Assembly: GCA_003049465.1 (NCBI GenBank)
Contig: PYSS01000091.1
Location: forward strand, 63,786-127,785
Direction: 5' to 3'
Source of the DNA: Magnaporthiopsis rhizophila
Lineage: Eukaryota; Ascomycota; Sordariomycetes; Magnaporthales; Magnaporthaceae
Length of the DNA stretch: 64,000 nt
Shown here piece after piece: positions 50,224 through 62,537 of the stretch. A model generated the notes under the pieces. It made no database searches. It was not told the origin of the DNA and worked only from the letters and a program-made list of their open reading frames with translations. Every line of letters begins with the position of its first letter. Position 1 is the stretch's first letter. Made by a program: the position numbers and the translations under genes.

Positions 50224-53088
50224 GCAGGCCGGGAGGTCTCTCATGGTGGCTTTTTTGGACTTAGCTAACACGAGGAGGCCCGGCCTCATTGTCCCAGAAT
50301 AGTAATGCCCCTCGGCGGATGGCTAGTTCCCGAATGTCCGTGTCACCACCATCCACCTGTTGGGGACCGTGGGCAATGCTCAAGGACCAGGTAGAGACTG
50401 GGGCGGCTCCTCTCGCTCACAGCGGCAGGCACGATCCCGCCATATGGGTCGCTATCCACAGGAAGCTCTAAGACCAGCTCCCTGGTGCAGGCTCGCGCTG
50501 GCCCCCTGCCAGGGTTTTGTCGTCGACTAGGTAGGCAGACGGAATCACTAGCGCATGTTGACGATACGACAGTGCTGCGTGTCCCAAGGTCTGGTCAGGT
50601 CAAGACTTGGCGCAGTCCCCCAGTAAAACCCCCATTCAGGCAGGCAGGCAGGCAGCCTAGTCTCCTGTTGCCAACCGCCCAAAATTACCCTGGCTGACGT
50701 CTGCGACAAAAAGGGGAATGGATGCGAGCTTGAGCTGTCTCAACCCAGTTAGATATGAGGTATTATCCGACGGCCTTTGCAAGTACCCGGATAGATAGAA
50801 GACAGCCATGAAATGCGAGCGTCTCGTTAGCGGCGCAGAGCTTCCCGGCGCGGCTTGTGAAGCACCAGACGCAAAAGGCACCCAAAGCACCTTGGGGGGT
50901 GGCCTCAGACAGAAAGTCGCGACATATGATAGGTCTGATTGGAAAAATCACTCACAGCTTCCACCCGCAGCCCCTGACCGGCTGAACTTGCGCTAAAACG
51001 ACCGCGCCGGCTCACTTGGGATAAAAAAATGAGAAGGGATAAAAGCTCACAGACAGCAAATCGATGGTGCGATAGCGCGGTGTGACGGATCTGTCAAAGT
51101 TCGAACCCGGGCAGGGATTCCTGCTGCTCCCTTCTCCAGAGCCCCATGCGGGTAACGCAGCGTCAATAAAGCGTACGTGGCTGACATGATGACGAGGACC
51201 AGGCTGGATCGGCACGGCCAAGCGGCTGGCCATCTCCACACTCGAGGCAACATTTAGCGGATGGACGGTGCGAAGCGGCTGCGGATTGGATGTTTAGGCT
51301 AGAGTAAGACGCCTAGCGTCCATAAAAGAGGCAAGCGGAAAAATCTCCGAGAGGGTAAAGGGAGAAAAAGCAAGGACACTTGCAGATAAGAGAGGTTCGC
51401 AAATCGGGGCTGTCATCTGATGCCGGAGAGACAGGATAGCCATCATGCGCTTGTAGTGCGCCGGCATGTCAGAAGCAACGAGGCCGAGTGACCATTCGGA
51501 CGGCAGGGCCCAAACGGGCATGTTGCTTTCCCCGCCAGCCAGGGCTGACTGACGGGTGAGGGAGTGCCGGGAGGGGAAAATGAGGAGGGGGAAAAAGCAA
51601 GGACGCCGAGACATGCAAGATGAAGCGAGAAAATGACGCCCTATCTTGCTCACATTTTGGGCGCAGGGATCAAAGCGGCTCCACAGATGAGGCGGCTGGC
51701 TATGTACTGTCGTACTAATGCCGAGCAGAGCCGTGGCCGGATACCTGACCCGCCTTCTGATCGAGCCCAGACCAAACTAAGCCAAAGAGCTCGTATGCCC
51801 AGCAAACGCAGCTGATTTCTGTTGCGCATTAGAGCCCTGCCGTGCTCGCTTGGGTAGAGCCGTCGTTATAGTCCACTGGACCGTCTCTGGCCTCGCCATG
51901 ACATGCCGGGAAGCCCGCCCTGAGTCGCCGCGGCGGCAGGGAGCTTCATATACCGGTGGATGGCAGGTGGCACAGCATGCAGGTACGTCTGTCTTCCTGC
52001 CTGCCGTAGTTGGTTTGGGTACCCAAGTGCGACCGTCTGGATGGAGGCCGGTGTGGCCTTGCTCAGGGACCGTCGCCCAACCAAACTGGTAGAGCGACAG
52101 GGTGCTACCAGGGCCGGCTAGCTGATCTCTGTCCGACGGCAGCACCAACTTCGGTAGACCAAGATGCCGTGCGGGCCCGGCCGCCGGCGGGAAGAGGGCC
52201 GGGCTCGTAAGTAACAAGCTGACGGCCCAAGCTGATCTGTTTATTGGGCGGGGGGTGTGCCTGGCGTGCGGAAGACCGCCTCACATTTCCCCGTCGTCTC
52301 ATCGTCGGCTCGCATTTTCACCGGCCCACGTCGAGATGTTTCTGACACGGCCGGTCAGTTTCCAAGGCCTGGATACTTGACGTGAAGCCGACAGGTGTGT
52401 GATGCATATCATATTGGAAAAGTTTATTCTTTTAAGCGACGGGGACAAGGAGGGACGAAGCAAGGAGAAGGGAGAGGAAAAAGAGGAAAAAAAAAAATAC
52501 GCTTTACTTCTTGGAACGTCAGCTGGGATTGGGCGCCCCAGCCAAAACTTGGTCCCACAGCCGCCCAATAGTGTCCGCTGGGGCCACGGTGGAGCCAGGC
52601 CTAAAACTGAGCCTGGGCTGCTTCCTTGCGTTTTCTGCTTAGTTTCCAACGGCAGGCCATCATCTCCCGTCAGATATCACAAACTACCTACCGTTGAATG
52701 GAAATGTGCTCAGCACAGCTGCGGCGCCCTCCCTGCTCCGGAGGTTTGTCTTACCCTTGGCAGTAATGCCCTGTTTGAATGTCTCCTTTTCGGCCTGTCA
52801 GCTGTGCCCCCATGCAAAGTTTGGGAAGGCGCGTGCAGAAAGACGAAGAAAAAAAAAGGGGGGGAAGGCGCCTCCCCAAATCGAGACTTCCTCTGGCATC
52901 CACTGATTGCTGCCCATCCGGATTCCTGCCTCTCAACGTCCATTTTCCTGGTCGCACGGTTTAGCTCAGGCCGGGGCCAGCGTGCGTCTGCTTCTTTGAC
53001 GTGCGGGAGCTTGCAGTGACCCCTTCGTGTTTGTTCCGAAGGAGAATGATGGCAACTCTGCCTTTCCATCGCTCGTGGTCCTCATAAT

Positions 53089-53157
53089 AAAAAAAAAAAA
53101 AAAAAAAAAATTAAAAAAAAAAAAAAAAAAAAAAAATAAAAAAAAAAAAAAAAAAAA
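53089..53157. repeat. A-rich tract, about 69 bp
   Basis: Almost pure A, broken by TT at 53111-53112 and T at 53137. It may be the tail of a degraded retroelement on the plus strand, but nothing recognisable precedes it. Confidence 0.9.
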
Positions 53158-55032
53158 GGAAGAAAAAGGTTCGTTGCTGCGACACGCTCCACCACGCATT
53201 CCTTGCGTCGTCGATCCCATCCATGCAAAGAGGGGTCCACCGCGGAAGCAAACATGGGTTGGAAATGGAGCCAACAGCGGCCTTGAACCGCATCGCTTGA
53301 GGCTGTTGTTGCGAGTTTGCAGCCAACTGCACGCTTTGTGCCAAGCACCGGGCGCCGGGCTATCAGCAAACGTACATCCACCCGCGGAGCTGGCCAATAC
53401 ATGGAAGTCCCGGGAAGGTGCCCATTGGCTGCGGGCGGCCAATGTAACCAGGTCCCTTTTAAACGGGGCTCTTTTCGGGGGAAACGCGCTCTGTCCATGG
53501 AACGCCCAATGGTCTAATCGGATCCCGACAACCTAGCATGACTGTTCGACGGCAAACGCCATTGCCGGCCTCACCGGCCTAGAAGCACGGATAAAGACGA
53601 TCGGCTGCACGGCATCATTTCCCACACGGACACACACTACATACATACAGCCCCAGATGCCGTTGGGGGTCGGGCCCAGGGGAAAGGCAACACAGCATCA
53701 AACAAACAGCATCAAACAAACGCCCGCCGGGGAGGGCCACGATTTTCCACTCACTCAATTCGTACAAACATGCGAGGCGAGTCTTTTGATGGGCACAGTC
53801 CGATGTTGCCGTTCGTTCCACCCACCCACTCCTGGAGCCCGGCCTGCTTTTGATGTCCAGTCATCTCTCTTCTTTCCGTCAAGGCTGTCCATCTGCACGA
53901 CCCCCAAGCTGCAGCAGAGGACCGATAGCTGCGCTCAAGTAATGGCAATACCGGCGGGGGAGTAAGTAATCAACCCGGTGATAACCGGTTATGGTGATGA
54001 CGATGATGATGCCACTAATCCCGTCCATGTTACTCACGATGACGAGGGACCTGCCTGTGTTGGGGATAAGAAAACCGCCAGGGTGGGATGGCATGATGAT
54101 CTCGGCAGCGAATCACACCCAAATCCTTGAGTGTTTTGTTGCTTTTTTCTCTCAGCCTCTGCTCCTTCCTCAATTTTCTTTTCTTTTTCTTCTTCCTGAT
54201 TTTTTGTCCATTGCGCCATGGCGCGCTGTGCCACAGGTTTTCGTTGGGAGGTCGACTTTATTGGCTCGCTCATCCGATGATATCAGCCACGCCCCTCCCT
54301 TGCTTCCCTTCCATGGGGCTCGGTTTCGCTCGCGACCCACCCACCTTTCGACCCTGGCCGATCAGATCGCCTTTTCCTACCCTGGTTAAAAATTCAATGG
54401 AACGACCCATCCAATGCGGCATCCATACCATACCCTGTCCAGGGGTCCCTGCCACGCTGCCCACAGTCGACGAGAAGGTGAAAGCACCAGCACCAGAAGC
54501 AGACCAGAAGACAGAGAAGCCACGCCCGAGCTCAATCGACTCCTGCCGGTGCTCGACTCCGCCCATTTCTTGCAATCACATGCCTACATTACCTGGGTAG
54601 GTATGCACCTATGTACCAATCTACAGGCAGCGCCATAACCTTGATGGCTGGTTGGGGTACAACGTTCGAAAAAGAGAGGGGGAAAAAAACAGAGAAAAAC
54701 AAGAGAGAGCTGTTTGACAAAAAGTCAATTGGCTGGAGTTGGTGGATTCCATGGGCGGGAATCTATCAACCTGATGCAACAGGTCAGCGTCGAGTTTTGG
54801 CTTCTCGCTTCTTGTTTCTTAGGTTTCCCGTTTGGCGGGTCGGTCGGTGTACCTCGACCTTGACCCGCCCGGTAGCACGGCGAAAAGCCCGTCGCTCGAG
54901 CCCACCGCCCGCCCACCTGGGCTCACTGACCGGCGAGAATTTGACCACCAGCCGAACGACTGGAACGACTCTCTCCCACGGCAAGACCAGTCACTTCTCA
55001 ACTCGTCCGTTCGTTCTGACAAACGCCCACTC

Positions 55033-55063
<31 letters not shown>

Positions 55064-55149
55064 TCCCGCTGCTCGGTCGCAAACGCAGCCTAGTCTAGCC
55101 TGCTACTCTGCCGCGCCAGGGCTTTCCGCGACAAAAAGTCAGGCACCTA

Positions 55150-55362
55150 AGAAAAAGCGTCCGAGTGGTGTGTAATGTACACCTACTCAGAGCTTGTGTT
55201 CGAGTCCGCCGGGGAGCACGAGCGCCGCTCAGCGGAATAATGGATAGAGTGGGCCGGCACCCACCCCCCGGCACTCACGCAGAGGGCACCCACACACACC
55301 TCACGGCCCAATCCTCACACGCCCACACCACACCTCACGCCCCTTGCCGGCTGTCCCAGCAC

Positions 55363-55394
<32 letters not shown>
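55150..55394 (+). mobile_element. Candidate tRNA-derived SINE with 32-nt A tail
   Basis: An A-box-like motif (CGTCCGAGTGG, 55158-55168; consensus TGGCNNAGTGG, 9 of 11) is followed by a B-box-like motif (TGTTCGAGTCC, 55197-55207; consensus GGTTCGANTCC, 10 of 11). After about 155 bp comes a pure 32-A tail (55363-55394). The order (split pol III promoter, body, A tail) and the length of about 245 bp are those of a tRNA-derived SINE. The region does not fold as a tRNA: the T-arm strands do not pair. I could not see target-site duplications, so this is a hypothesis. Confidence 0.35.
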
Positions 55395-55396
<2 letters not shown>

Positions 55397-56482
55397 CCAG
55401 CCAGCAGAGGCATAGGAGCACGACCCAATCTGTTCCCTGGAGGTAGAGTTGCGTATACGTGCTACAGTATATGCAAGGCACGTAGTTCAAGCGCCAACCC
55501 GGCCATCCCGGCCAGTCCGGCCACCGCTTCCCCTCCTCAAATTCTATTCTATGGATTTTGGGTGTCGTTTTGGTAGTTCCAGCATTTGTTTCCTTTTATC
55601 ACTTGCCATGTTCTTTTTTTTCCTTCCTCATTCTCTTTTTACGATTTTTATTCTGTCTCCTTCATCCTTCAGCATGGAAATCACCGCAAACAGAATTTAG
55701 CCAGTTTTTGTTGGTGTTTGGCCGCTTCATGGGCCCGCGTCCGGGTGCCGGCCGTTCTCCACGCCCTCCCTTCACCATGACAAGGGCCTTCCCTACCTAG
55801 CCCCTAGTACCTAGAGCGAACCGGGGCGAGCGAACAGACAGGTCGGACGACACCATTTCTTGATCTGCTGGTGTTGATTTATTTTTATTACTATTATTTT
55901 GCTTTTCCATTTTATCACCCCCCAAGCTCTAGGGTATATTTGTGATCAACCGCCAGCTCGGTTCTCCAGCAGTCCCATCTTCCCTTTTCTCCTCTTACTT
56001 TTTTTCAACTGTTATTATTTACGATCCCAGTCCGTGCCACCGTCTCCAACTCCCAACCGTTTAGCCCGAGAGGGGAATGTTGGCCAGATCGGGAACTTTT
56101 TTATTCAAGGTGAAAAAATAATAATAAATTCTCGAGGGAGTGTTTATTTTCCACAAACGCCGAGCGAGGCAGGCATCGGATGGCAGATTGTTCCGCACTC
56201 GGGACATCTTTCCCGCCCATTTGGCTCTAAAAGCAAGGCATCTTTCTTTTTGGGGCTGACCTCTGTTTGGGGTATCCCGCTCCCGTCTTCCATCTTTGTC
56301 CGGTCATCTTGCTCTCCAAACAGGGGACCTCCTCGTCGGTAACCTTAGATGTCGTATTATCATCTCCTTCCCGCAGCTCAAATCCTATCCTGCTTGTATC
56401 CTCCTGCCCGCATCCGCACGCCCTCGGCCGTCGTTTGTGTCGCCGGTCGCTTGTCCTGTCCTCCCATCAGCCACGCCGAGGG

Positions 56483-56490
56483 ATATATAA
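56483..56490 (+). promoter_or_regulatory. TATA box of the small Cys-rich gene
   Basis: ATATATAA, 252 bp before the ATG at 56742, followed by a C/T-rich and then CA-rich leader, a layout typical of well-expressed fungal genes. Confidence 0.6.
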
Positions 56491-56741
56491 TTGGGACCCT
56501 CGCTCCCTCTCTCGTCCTCCTCTCGTTGTCTGAATCACCACCAGCAACAGCAACCACCTCCCAGCAGAACTCACTACCACCTCAGACTTTTCAGCAAGAA
56601 AAACCCTCTCTCCATCTCTGCCTCCCACAACGCCAAAACAACCTGCAGCCGCAACTGCCATCGACAGCGCCGACGACCAGCTCCAAGCCCACGGCGAGAG
56701 CAAACCATCACCACCACCAACTTTCCAGAAACGCCTCCAAA

Positions 56742-57113
56742 ATGGTCCAAGTCCGGCACATCATTACGCTCCCCAAGCTCGCTCGGCCTGTGCCGGTGCC
56801 TCTTCCCATGCCTCCCATGGAGTGCGTCGGCAGCGTTGCGCCCAGCATCCCATCCCGCCCCTCCTTCTCGCCCCCGAGCGGCACACAGCACATGCCGGGT
56901 GTAAGTGGGATCATCCATCATCTCATGTCTCCACACACCCCCCACGCCTGCTGCCCCAACCACACAGCCTCCTGGAGCCGACTCTCAAAGACTGACTGAT
57001 ACCTATGCCTCCAGCTCCCCGGCGTGCGCTGTCCCACCTGTGCCTCCAAGGGCAACGAGGTCTGGGTTATCCCAGGACGCGCGTGTGGCTACTGCGGCAC
57101 TCCCTGCTGCTGA
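56742..57113 (+). CDS. 85-residue Cys-rich protein, zinc-ribbon-like
   Basis: Two exons, 56742-56900 and 57015-57113; intron 56901-57014 (GTAAGT donor, CTGAC branch, CCAG acceptor), both exons in phase 0; 85 residues. Residues 1-55 are Pro/Val-rich with no signal peptide (MVQVRHIITLPKLARP at the start). The second exon carries CPTC (59-62), then WVIPGRACGYC (70-80) and ends GTPCC, so cysteines at 59, 62, 77 and 80 form two CxxC knuckles able to bind one zinc, plus C84 and C85. I recall a similar C-terminal pattern in uncharacterised small fungal proteins but know no function. A TATA box and CA-rich leader support real transcription. Exon 2 alone is too short to be found by length-based gene calls. 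Confidence 0.7.
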
Positions 57114-59997
57114 TTCGAGCCGCCCCAGCCAGCACTCCCACTGGCGCCGACGCCTAGCAGGGAAGCTAGGCCGCAACCATTCCCTCTTACCTGCTGCTGT
57201 ACATCATCCTATGCAACTATCTTCCTTTCTTTCCTCTCGGTCATCGGCTCACACGGTTCCGGAATGGCGAAAAGTAAAAAAGCAAAAAAAAGTTCATCGT
57301 TGGGGGACAGGGCTTTTAAACGGAAGGTTGGTGTAAACGGGGGCGTCTCATGCAACGGCACGCTTAATAATTGTTTTTCATCTTGACTTTCTTCTTGTTT
57401 ATTCTTTCCTTTTTGTCTCAGCTGGGGATTGAAGAATATGCTTCATCCGAGCGTTTGACTAGATTGGCTTCTGGTTTTACCACTTTCTTTTCCGCTGCCT
57501 CCGGGTTCTGGGTGTTTGGTAGCAAAAAAAAAAAAAAACAACGGGCAGGCCGCCAGACCCTGCCTGGCAAGCGGCTGCCGCCTCTAGTGTACTGTAATAA
57601 TGCAGGCAAGACTTTTCGCCACCCGCTCAAAAGAATCATGATATGAGCACTGACTGACCTTCATCTTAGCCGCGCGCCCAATATGTGGCGGGCCGAGGTG
57701 ATGGTGCCCAAACCATGTAGCTAAGAAAAAAAGGGAAAGGCTGCCGTCGGCACATGGCTAGCCCTGTGCCGTTGACAGTCAGCCTCATGCTGCAGCCGCC
57801 CATGGTGCGGTCTTGGTACGTACTTCGGCAGGCAGGGGAGAACAAACTGCCGCTGCCGGCTTGGGGGACGGACGGACAGGGAAATTAGGAGCCCAAGAGA
57901 GGGAGCGACACCCTGCCCGGTTACACAGGAACCGGACCTGCAACATCCTTGGCAAGCGCCCCGTGCTCACAAAATCCTTACCATAGCTGGCAAACCAAGG
58001 CAGGGCCCCCAGTCGTTAGGCTCTGAGGCGTCGTAGTTGTGTACCCCCAAAGAGAAGGGATAGAAGCCCGACTGGGATGCATGCTCCCGCGGCGACAGTA
58101 GAGCACCTAAAGATAACGTGCCAACGGACACTGCATGGATAGGTGTAATATAAATTATATGTGGGTCAGTCCATGGTGGCACGTCGACACGACAGAAGCG
58201 GTGTTACACTAGACTCGCCTGGGGGCGTTTTAGAAAGCGACTGGAAAAATGGATGGAAGGAAGCTAAACCGGAGAGGAGAAGACGGGAAAAAAGTTTGGC
58301 CACGTGAGGAAAAGAAAAGAGTCAGGGATACGGCCATCGCCGGTCGCCGACTAATACGGAGGTTTGTTGGGTGGCGGAGGAGATTCCGTGCGTAAACGTG
58401 CTCAACGGGCGCGGACAGAGAAGGAGGAGAATCTTCCATGTGGTGGTGGCGCATACCTTGGGTGCAGCACAGACGATGGGCACGGACAGCACAAAGCACA
58501 GAATCCGAACGATGCCCGCCACTGCCATTTCAGAAGCGTTCGGAAAGGTGGTCCACGGCGTGCACCGAATTGGGCGATGGGTAACAGAGAGGGAGAGAAC
58601 CGAAGGCCTCTTGGGGTTATGTTCGGTTCTTGCAAATTTGGCAGATCGAAACACGGCATAAGCCCAGCAGCTCAATCCGCCTCCTTGCTCCACCACGCTT
58701 GCTCAGTCATGCCATAACATCCAGATATGACATCACATTTTCTTTCTTTTTTGTTTGTCCTCTTACTCCTTTCCTCCGCTGCAAGGCAACACCACCACCA
58801 GATGACATGACCCGATCGCGCTCTTGCTTTTTGGGGATCGACCCAAGCTACAACGCGTCTACAGTGGATGAGCGGGTGGTGCTAGTATACAGTGCCACGC
58901 CGCTAGCCCGCCGTTTCCCGCCGCAATAGACCTACCTGGACGCGCGGCCGCGCTCAGAGACGGCGGGACCGAGACGGGACCGACAGCCGTGGTGTGGCCA
59001 GTTGACTATGGACAGGCCGTTGACGCAGAACCGAGCCCGGCTGCTGGGAGTGCCCCCATACAAGGACACACAAGACACCAATTCCTTTCTTGGCGTGACA
59101 CACACAGGGAGAAACAAAGCTGACAGACGTGCTGCGAACCGTTGCTGCCACCCACCATCACACCCACTGACCGAGGTGGTGGGCAGCCAGCCAAGTGAGC
59201 GACGTCCCTGAAGTGGTGGTCCCCCAAAGGGACTACCGAACTTTTAGTGGCTCCCAGCTGCATGAAGACTCGGACATGTGACAAGCGAGGGCGCGGGATG
59301 CTACGTCGCCTTAGTTGAAAACTCGCCTCTGGGACTGACCCTGTTCAACCTCCCAGCTCCCTCCAAAGGCATTGATCAACCGGGGAAAAGCAAAAGGAGC
59401 GAAGCGATCCATTACACATAAAAAACACATGATCTTAGCGTCGGTTCTCTCCGGGCTATTCGACGCGCGGAGGGGCACTAGAGAAGATAGAGGAGCGCCT
59501 AGAAAATGGACATGATTTCTGGGCCAATGGCCCGACAGTGGAATGGATGTCGTGCAGCCCCCAACGTCATCATAACTGCATGCTTGGCTACAAGCAGTGA
59601 CCGCATAGAGGCCCAAGCGTCCGCAGCCGCCGACAGAAAGCGTCGACCGTAGTATTCCCGTTAGAGGACGCTCACACACGCGCACTGACTCGCGTCCTCC
59701 CCCACTTCTTGCCTTGTCCTTCGCGACTTTTGCTGAGATGAGCAACTACTAGCCGTGGCCCCTGGTCTCCTATCCCTCTTCTGGAACAACGAACGTTGCG
59801 ATCGAACCATATCGTGCGACGGCATTGCCGTTCATGGGATAGAGGAGCGGCCATTCAACTCCGCTTGCCTAGCTGAGACGTTAAGTCGTCCCTTTTTGTT
59901 CCTGGGACAGGTTAAGCAAGGCTACGCAACGCCGCCAGCATCGACGAAGGAGGAGACGGAGAAGGAAGGAAAACGACCTTCTCCTGTTCTCCTCAAG
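57114..59997. other. 2.9-kb non-coding stretch
   Basis: No supported gene. A minus-strand ATG at 58526-58528 opens a signal-peptide-like stretch of 24 residues ending at a GTATGC donor (58456), but no convincing following exon was found. The frame open from 59755 into RRP43 lacks protein-like composition before the ATG at 59998. Confidence 0.5.
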
Positions 59998-61110
59998 ATG
60001 GCGCAGCCTATCACTTTCCCCCGGCCGACCTTCGCTAAGCTCTCTCCCCACCCATTCCTCCTCGCAAACCTTCAGCCGGCAGACCCTGCGGCCGCGTCAC
60101 CAGCCCGCACCAACGGTCGCGCCCCACGGGAGGCGCGCCCCGTAAACGTCAACGCGGGCTCGCTGTCCCACGCCAACGGCAGCGCCGTCGTGCGCGCGGG
60201 CGACACCACCGTCATCTGCGGCGTGCGCGCCGAGGTGCTTTCCGTGGCCAACATCCCAAACTACCGCGTCCCTGCCCCGAGGCCAGACAACGACGACGAC
60301 GCGGACCGGAAAGAGGAAGAAGAGGAGGTGGGCAGGAAAGAGCTGCGAGACTACGACCTGGTCGTGCCCAACATCGAGCTGGCGACGGGATGCGCGCCGC
60401 AGTTCCTCCCCGGCGTGCCGCCCACGGCGCTGGCGCAGACGCTGAGCAGCAGGGTCTACTCACTGCTGCACGCGTCTGGGCTGTTGGACGCTGCGGACCT
60501 GCGCATCTGGGATGAGGGCAACAACAACAGCGATACCAAACCGGGCGACGATGAGGAGATGGGGGAAGCCGACGACGGGATGCAGCAGAAGCCGCAGGTC
60601 AAGGCGTACTGGGTGCTCTACATCGACGTGCTCTTCATCTCGTTCGACGGAAACCCCTTCGACGTCGCCTGGGCCGCCGTCGTGGCCGCCCTGCGCGACA
60701 CGCGCCTGCCCCGCGCCGTGTGGGACGCCGAGCGCGAGGCCGCCGTCTGCTCCCGTCGTGGGGACGACGGCAATCCCACCGGCCGCCCACTGTCGGTCCG
60801 CGGCCTGCCCGTCGCCTGCACCGCCGCCGTGTTCCGGGCCAAGGACGACCCGGACGCCGCGAGCGGCGACGACCAGTACTGGGTCCTGCTCGACCCGGAC
60901 CGCCTTGAAGAGAGCCTGTGCGACGAGTTCGTCACCGTCGTCGTGGATCGCAGCGTCGGTGCCGACTGCGCGCGGGAAGGGGAGACGAAGGTCCTGAGCG
61001 TGCTCAAGACGGGCGGCACGGCTGCCGGCATAGACTTTATTGGCCGATTCGTGGAAGTTGCAGAGAAGCGGTGGCGGGAGGTCAGGGATGCCATGAATAC
61101 CAAAGCATGA
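59998..61110 (+). CDS. RRP43: Exosome complex subunit Rrp43 (RNase PH-like)
   Basis: Single exon, 370 residues; the ATG at 59998 follows a C/T-rich leader (CTCAAGATGG). The N-terminus MAQPITFPRPTFAKLSPHPFL matches the start of the Rrp43/EXOSC8 group. The RNase PH fold is visible: GSAVVRAGDTTVICGVRAEV (strand pair), the VVPNIELATGCAP segment, KAYWVLYIDVLFISFDGNPFDVAWAAVVAAL and PLSVRGLPVACTAAVF. Two acidic insertions (about 99-110 and 178-195) are lineage extras. Rrp43 is a catalytically inactive member of the six-subunit exosome ring that channels RNA to Rrp44/Rrp6 in nucleus and cytoplasm. The length is close to yeast Rrp43. Confidence 0.92.
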   Translation: MAQPITFPRPTFAKLSPHPFLLANLQPADPAAASPARTNGRAPREARPVNVNAGSLSHANGSAVVRAGDTTVICGVRAEVLSVANIPNYRVPAPRPDNDDDADRKEEEEEVGRKELRDYDLVVPNIELATGCAPQFLPGVPPTALAQTLSSRVYSLLHASGLLDAADLRIWDEGNNNSDTKPGDDEEMGEADDGMQQKPQVKAYWVLYIDVLFISFDGNPFDVAWAAVVAALRDTRLPRAVWDAEREAAVCSRRGDDGNPTGRPLSVRGLPVACTAAVFRAKDDPDAASGDDQYWVLLDPDRLEESLCDEFVTVVVDRSVGADCAREGETKVLSVLKTGGTAAGIDFIGRFVEVAEKRWREVRDAMNTKA

Positions 61111-62537
61111 GGGGGGTGCGTGTATGTCGTTCTCGGTGGTATGGGCTTGGTTGGCCTCGGTTTGGAAAAGAGTGATGGATAAAATGTGGCAATGATACCC
61201 CCAAGAATAGAGACGATGAGGTTATCACTATTGTGGCCTCGTACCCCTTGTTATCTTCTCCCTTCTGGGTTTTAAATGCAGTATTTGTTGCTGAATATTG
61301 GAGAGCGTAGACATAGCAGGGCCAACGGCGTGGAAATTTGGTCGGACCATCAGATGTCATCTACATAAACAGGGCCTCAATATTCTAGCCTGGGCGCACA
61401 TCTAGGTAAATACCTTACTGCAACCCCACAGGTAAGCACGATCCGAGTTGCCACGCTTTTCCGCTGCGACAATCGGCGAATAGCCTCACCAAACCATGAG
61501 GTTGCCTTTCGGGGCCATATGGGTTACATAAGCGAGCAAGGCTGCTGGTCTCAACACGTGACTTGTCCTCCGCAACGAATCGGATCGGATCCACCTGCGG
61601 TCGACCCGCTCCGCATTCAAAAAGGCGGGCATGAAAAAAAATTCTTTCGTTGCCCGGTCCCTTCCATTCAAGCTTGCTCTCTTTCCCGTCAACCGCTCCT
61701 CGCTCGTCCGGCGCCGACCGCCATTGTGCCTGAAGAGAAGCAGGCAGATACCCGTCAGGTAGGAATTTCATTTTCTATTTTCCTTTTTGCCAATCCACCA
61801 CGGCATCTCGCCTCTCCCCTGATGAGAACAATTTGCGATTGATTCTACCAGGTGGCTCTCTTTCGCCGGAGTAGCTATATCTGGTAGATACATGACATTT
61901 AATTTCTTACATATTCTGAACCTCTTTTTTTTTCGGACTCTTTTTCTATTGGATTCTTCAGCTTTGGCGGGATGACAGCTTGCTAACGAGGATCCTTTTC
62001 AGGCGTACTCTCATAGCAACTTAGAATCTGCCGAGGGCAGTGTTCAAGGCCATGCTGTCGCCCAGTGCCAGGGCAGGTAGGTTTGTAGAAGCTCTTGATC
62101 ACAGCATCGCCTGGGTTTTCTTGGAAGGTTGAGAGACGGACGGGTTGAATGTAGTGATATCTGAGTAGCTTCATTACATGGTATGGTAGTGTAAAACTAT
62201 GAAAATGATTGGACATTTCACCTGCCTGACTCTCGCGTTTCCCTGCGTGCCTGCTCACATCCGTCGCGTTCCTGTGCCTTACCTAGTTGTCTCCTGAAAA
62301 TTTGTGGCTAAATGTTGCACCATTGACGTAGTCGCGCCACATCTTTTGGACCCCCACACACCTCAAGCTCTTGGGACCTTAGCTCTAGCTTCAATTCCGG
62401 AAATGGAAGCATCGACATCATAGCCTTGAGCCTCAGCCCAGAGCTCCCAACGTCAACCCGCCGTAAAGTTCTCGATCGACCTTTTCCCGCTCGCGCCCAG
62501 AAGCCAACCACATATCTCAGATCTAGAGTCCGCAGCC
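61111..62537. other. 1.4-kb intergenic
   Basis: 3' UTR of RRP43 and promoter/leader of the Fmp46-like gene. AT-rich patches (61780-61960). No recognisable coding sequence. Confidence 0.55.

Larger units (their letters stand above)
45352..56741. other. 11.4-kb gene desert
   Basis: No recognisable protein on either strand. Frames up to 292 codons (for example 49386-50264) have random composition. The region holds nearly all of the window's long homopolymers (48168-48263 T, 53089-53157 A-rich, 55038-55064 T, 55363-55394 A), an (AAAAT)n tract (50183-50223), a GGCA tandem (50638-50655), several TAGGTACCTA-like palindromic stretches (47657-47692, 49171-49196, 54592-54620), a two-base N gap and a SINE-like segment. 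The last 600 bp leads into the small Cys-rich gene. Confidence 0.6.

Noticed and set aside
49386..50264. 292-codon plus-strand open frame
   Set aside because: No domain, no ATG context, and ends in an (AAAAT)n repeat translated as KIKIK.
51090..51125. tRNA-like B box (GTTCGAACC)
   Set aside because: No properly spaced A box and no cloverleaf pairing.
55158..55207. tRNA gene
   Set aside because: A-box and B-box motifs are present but the D, anticodon and T arms do not pair; a SINE-like origin fits better.
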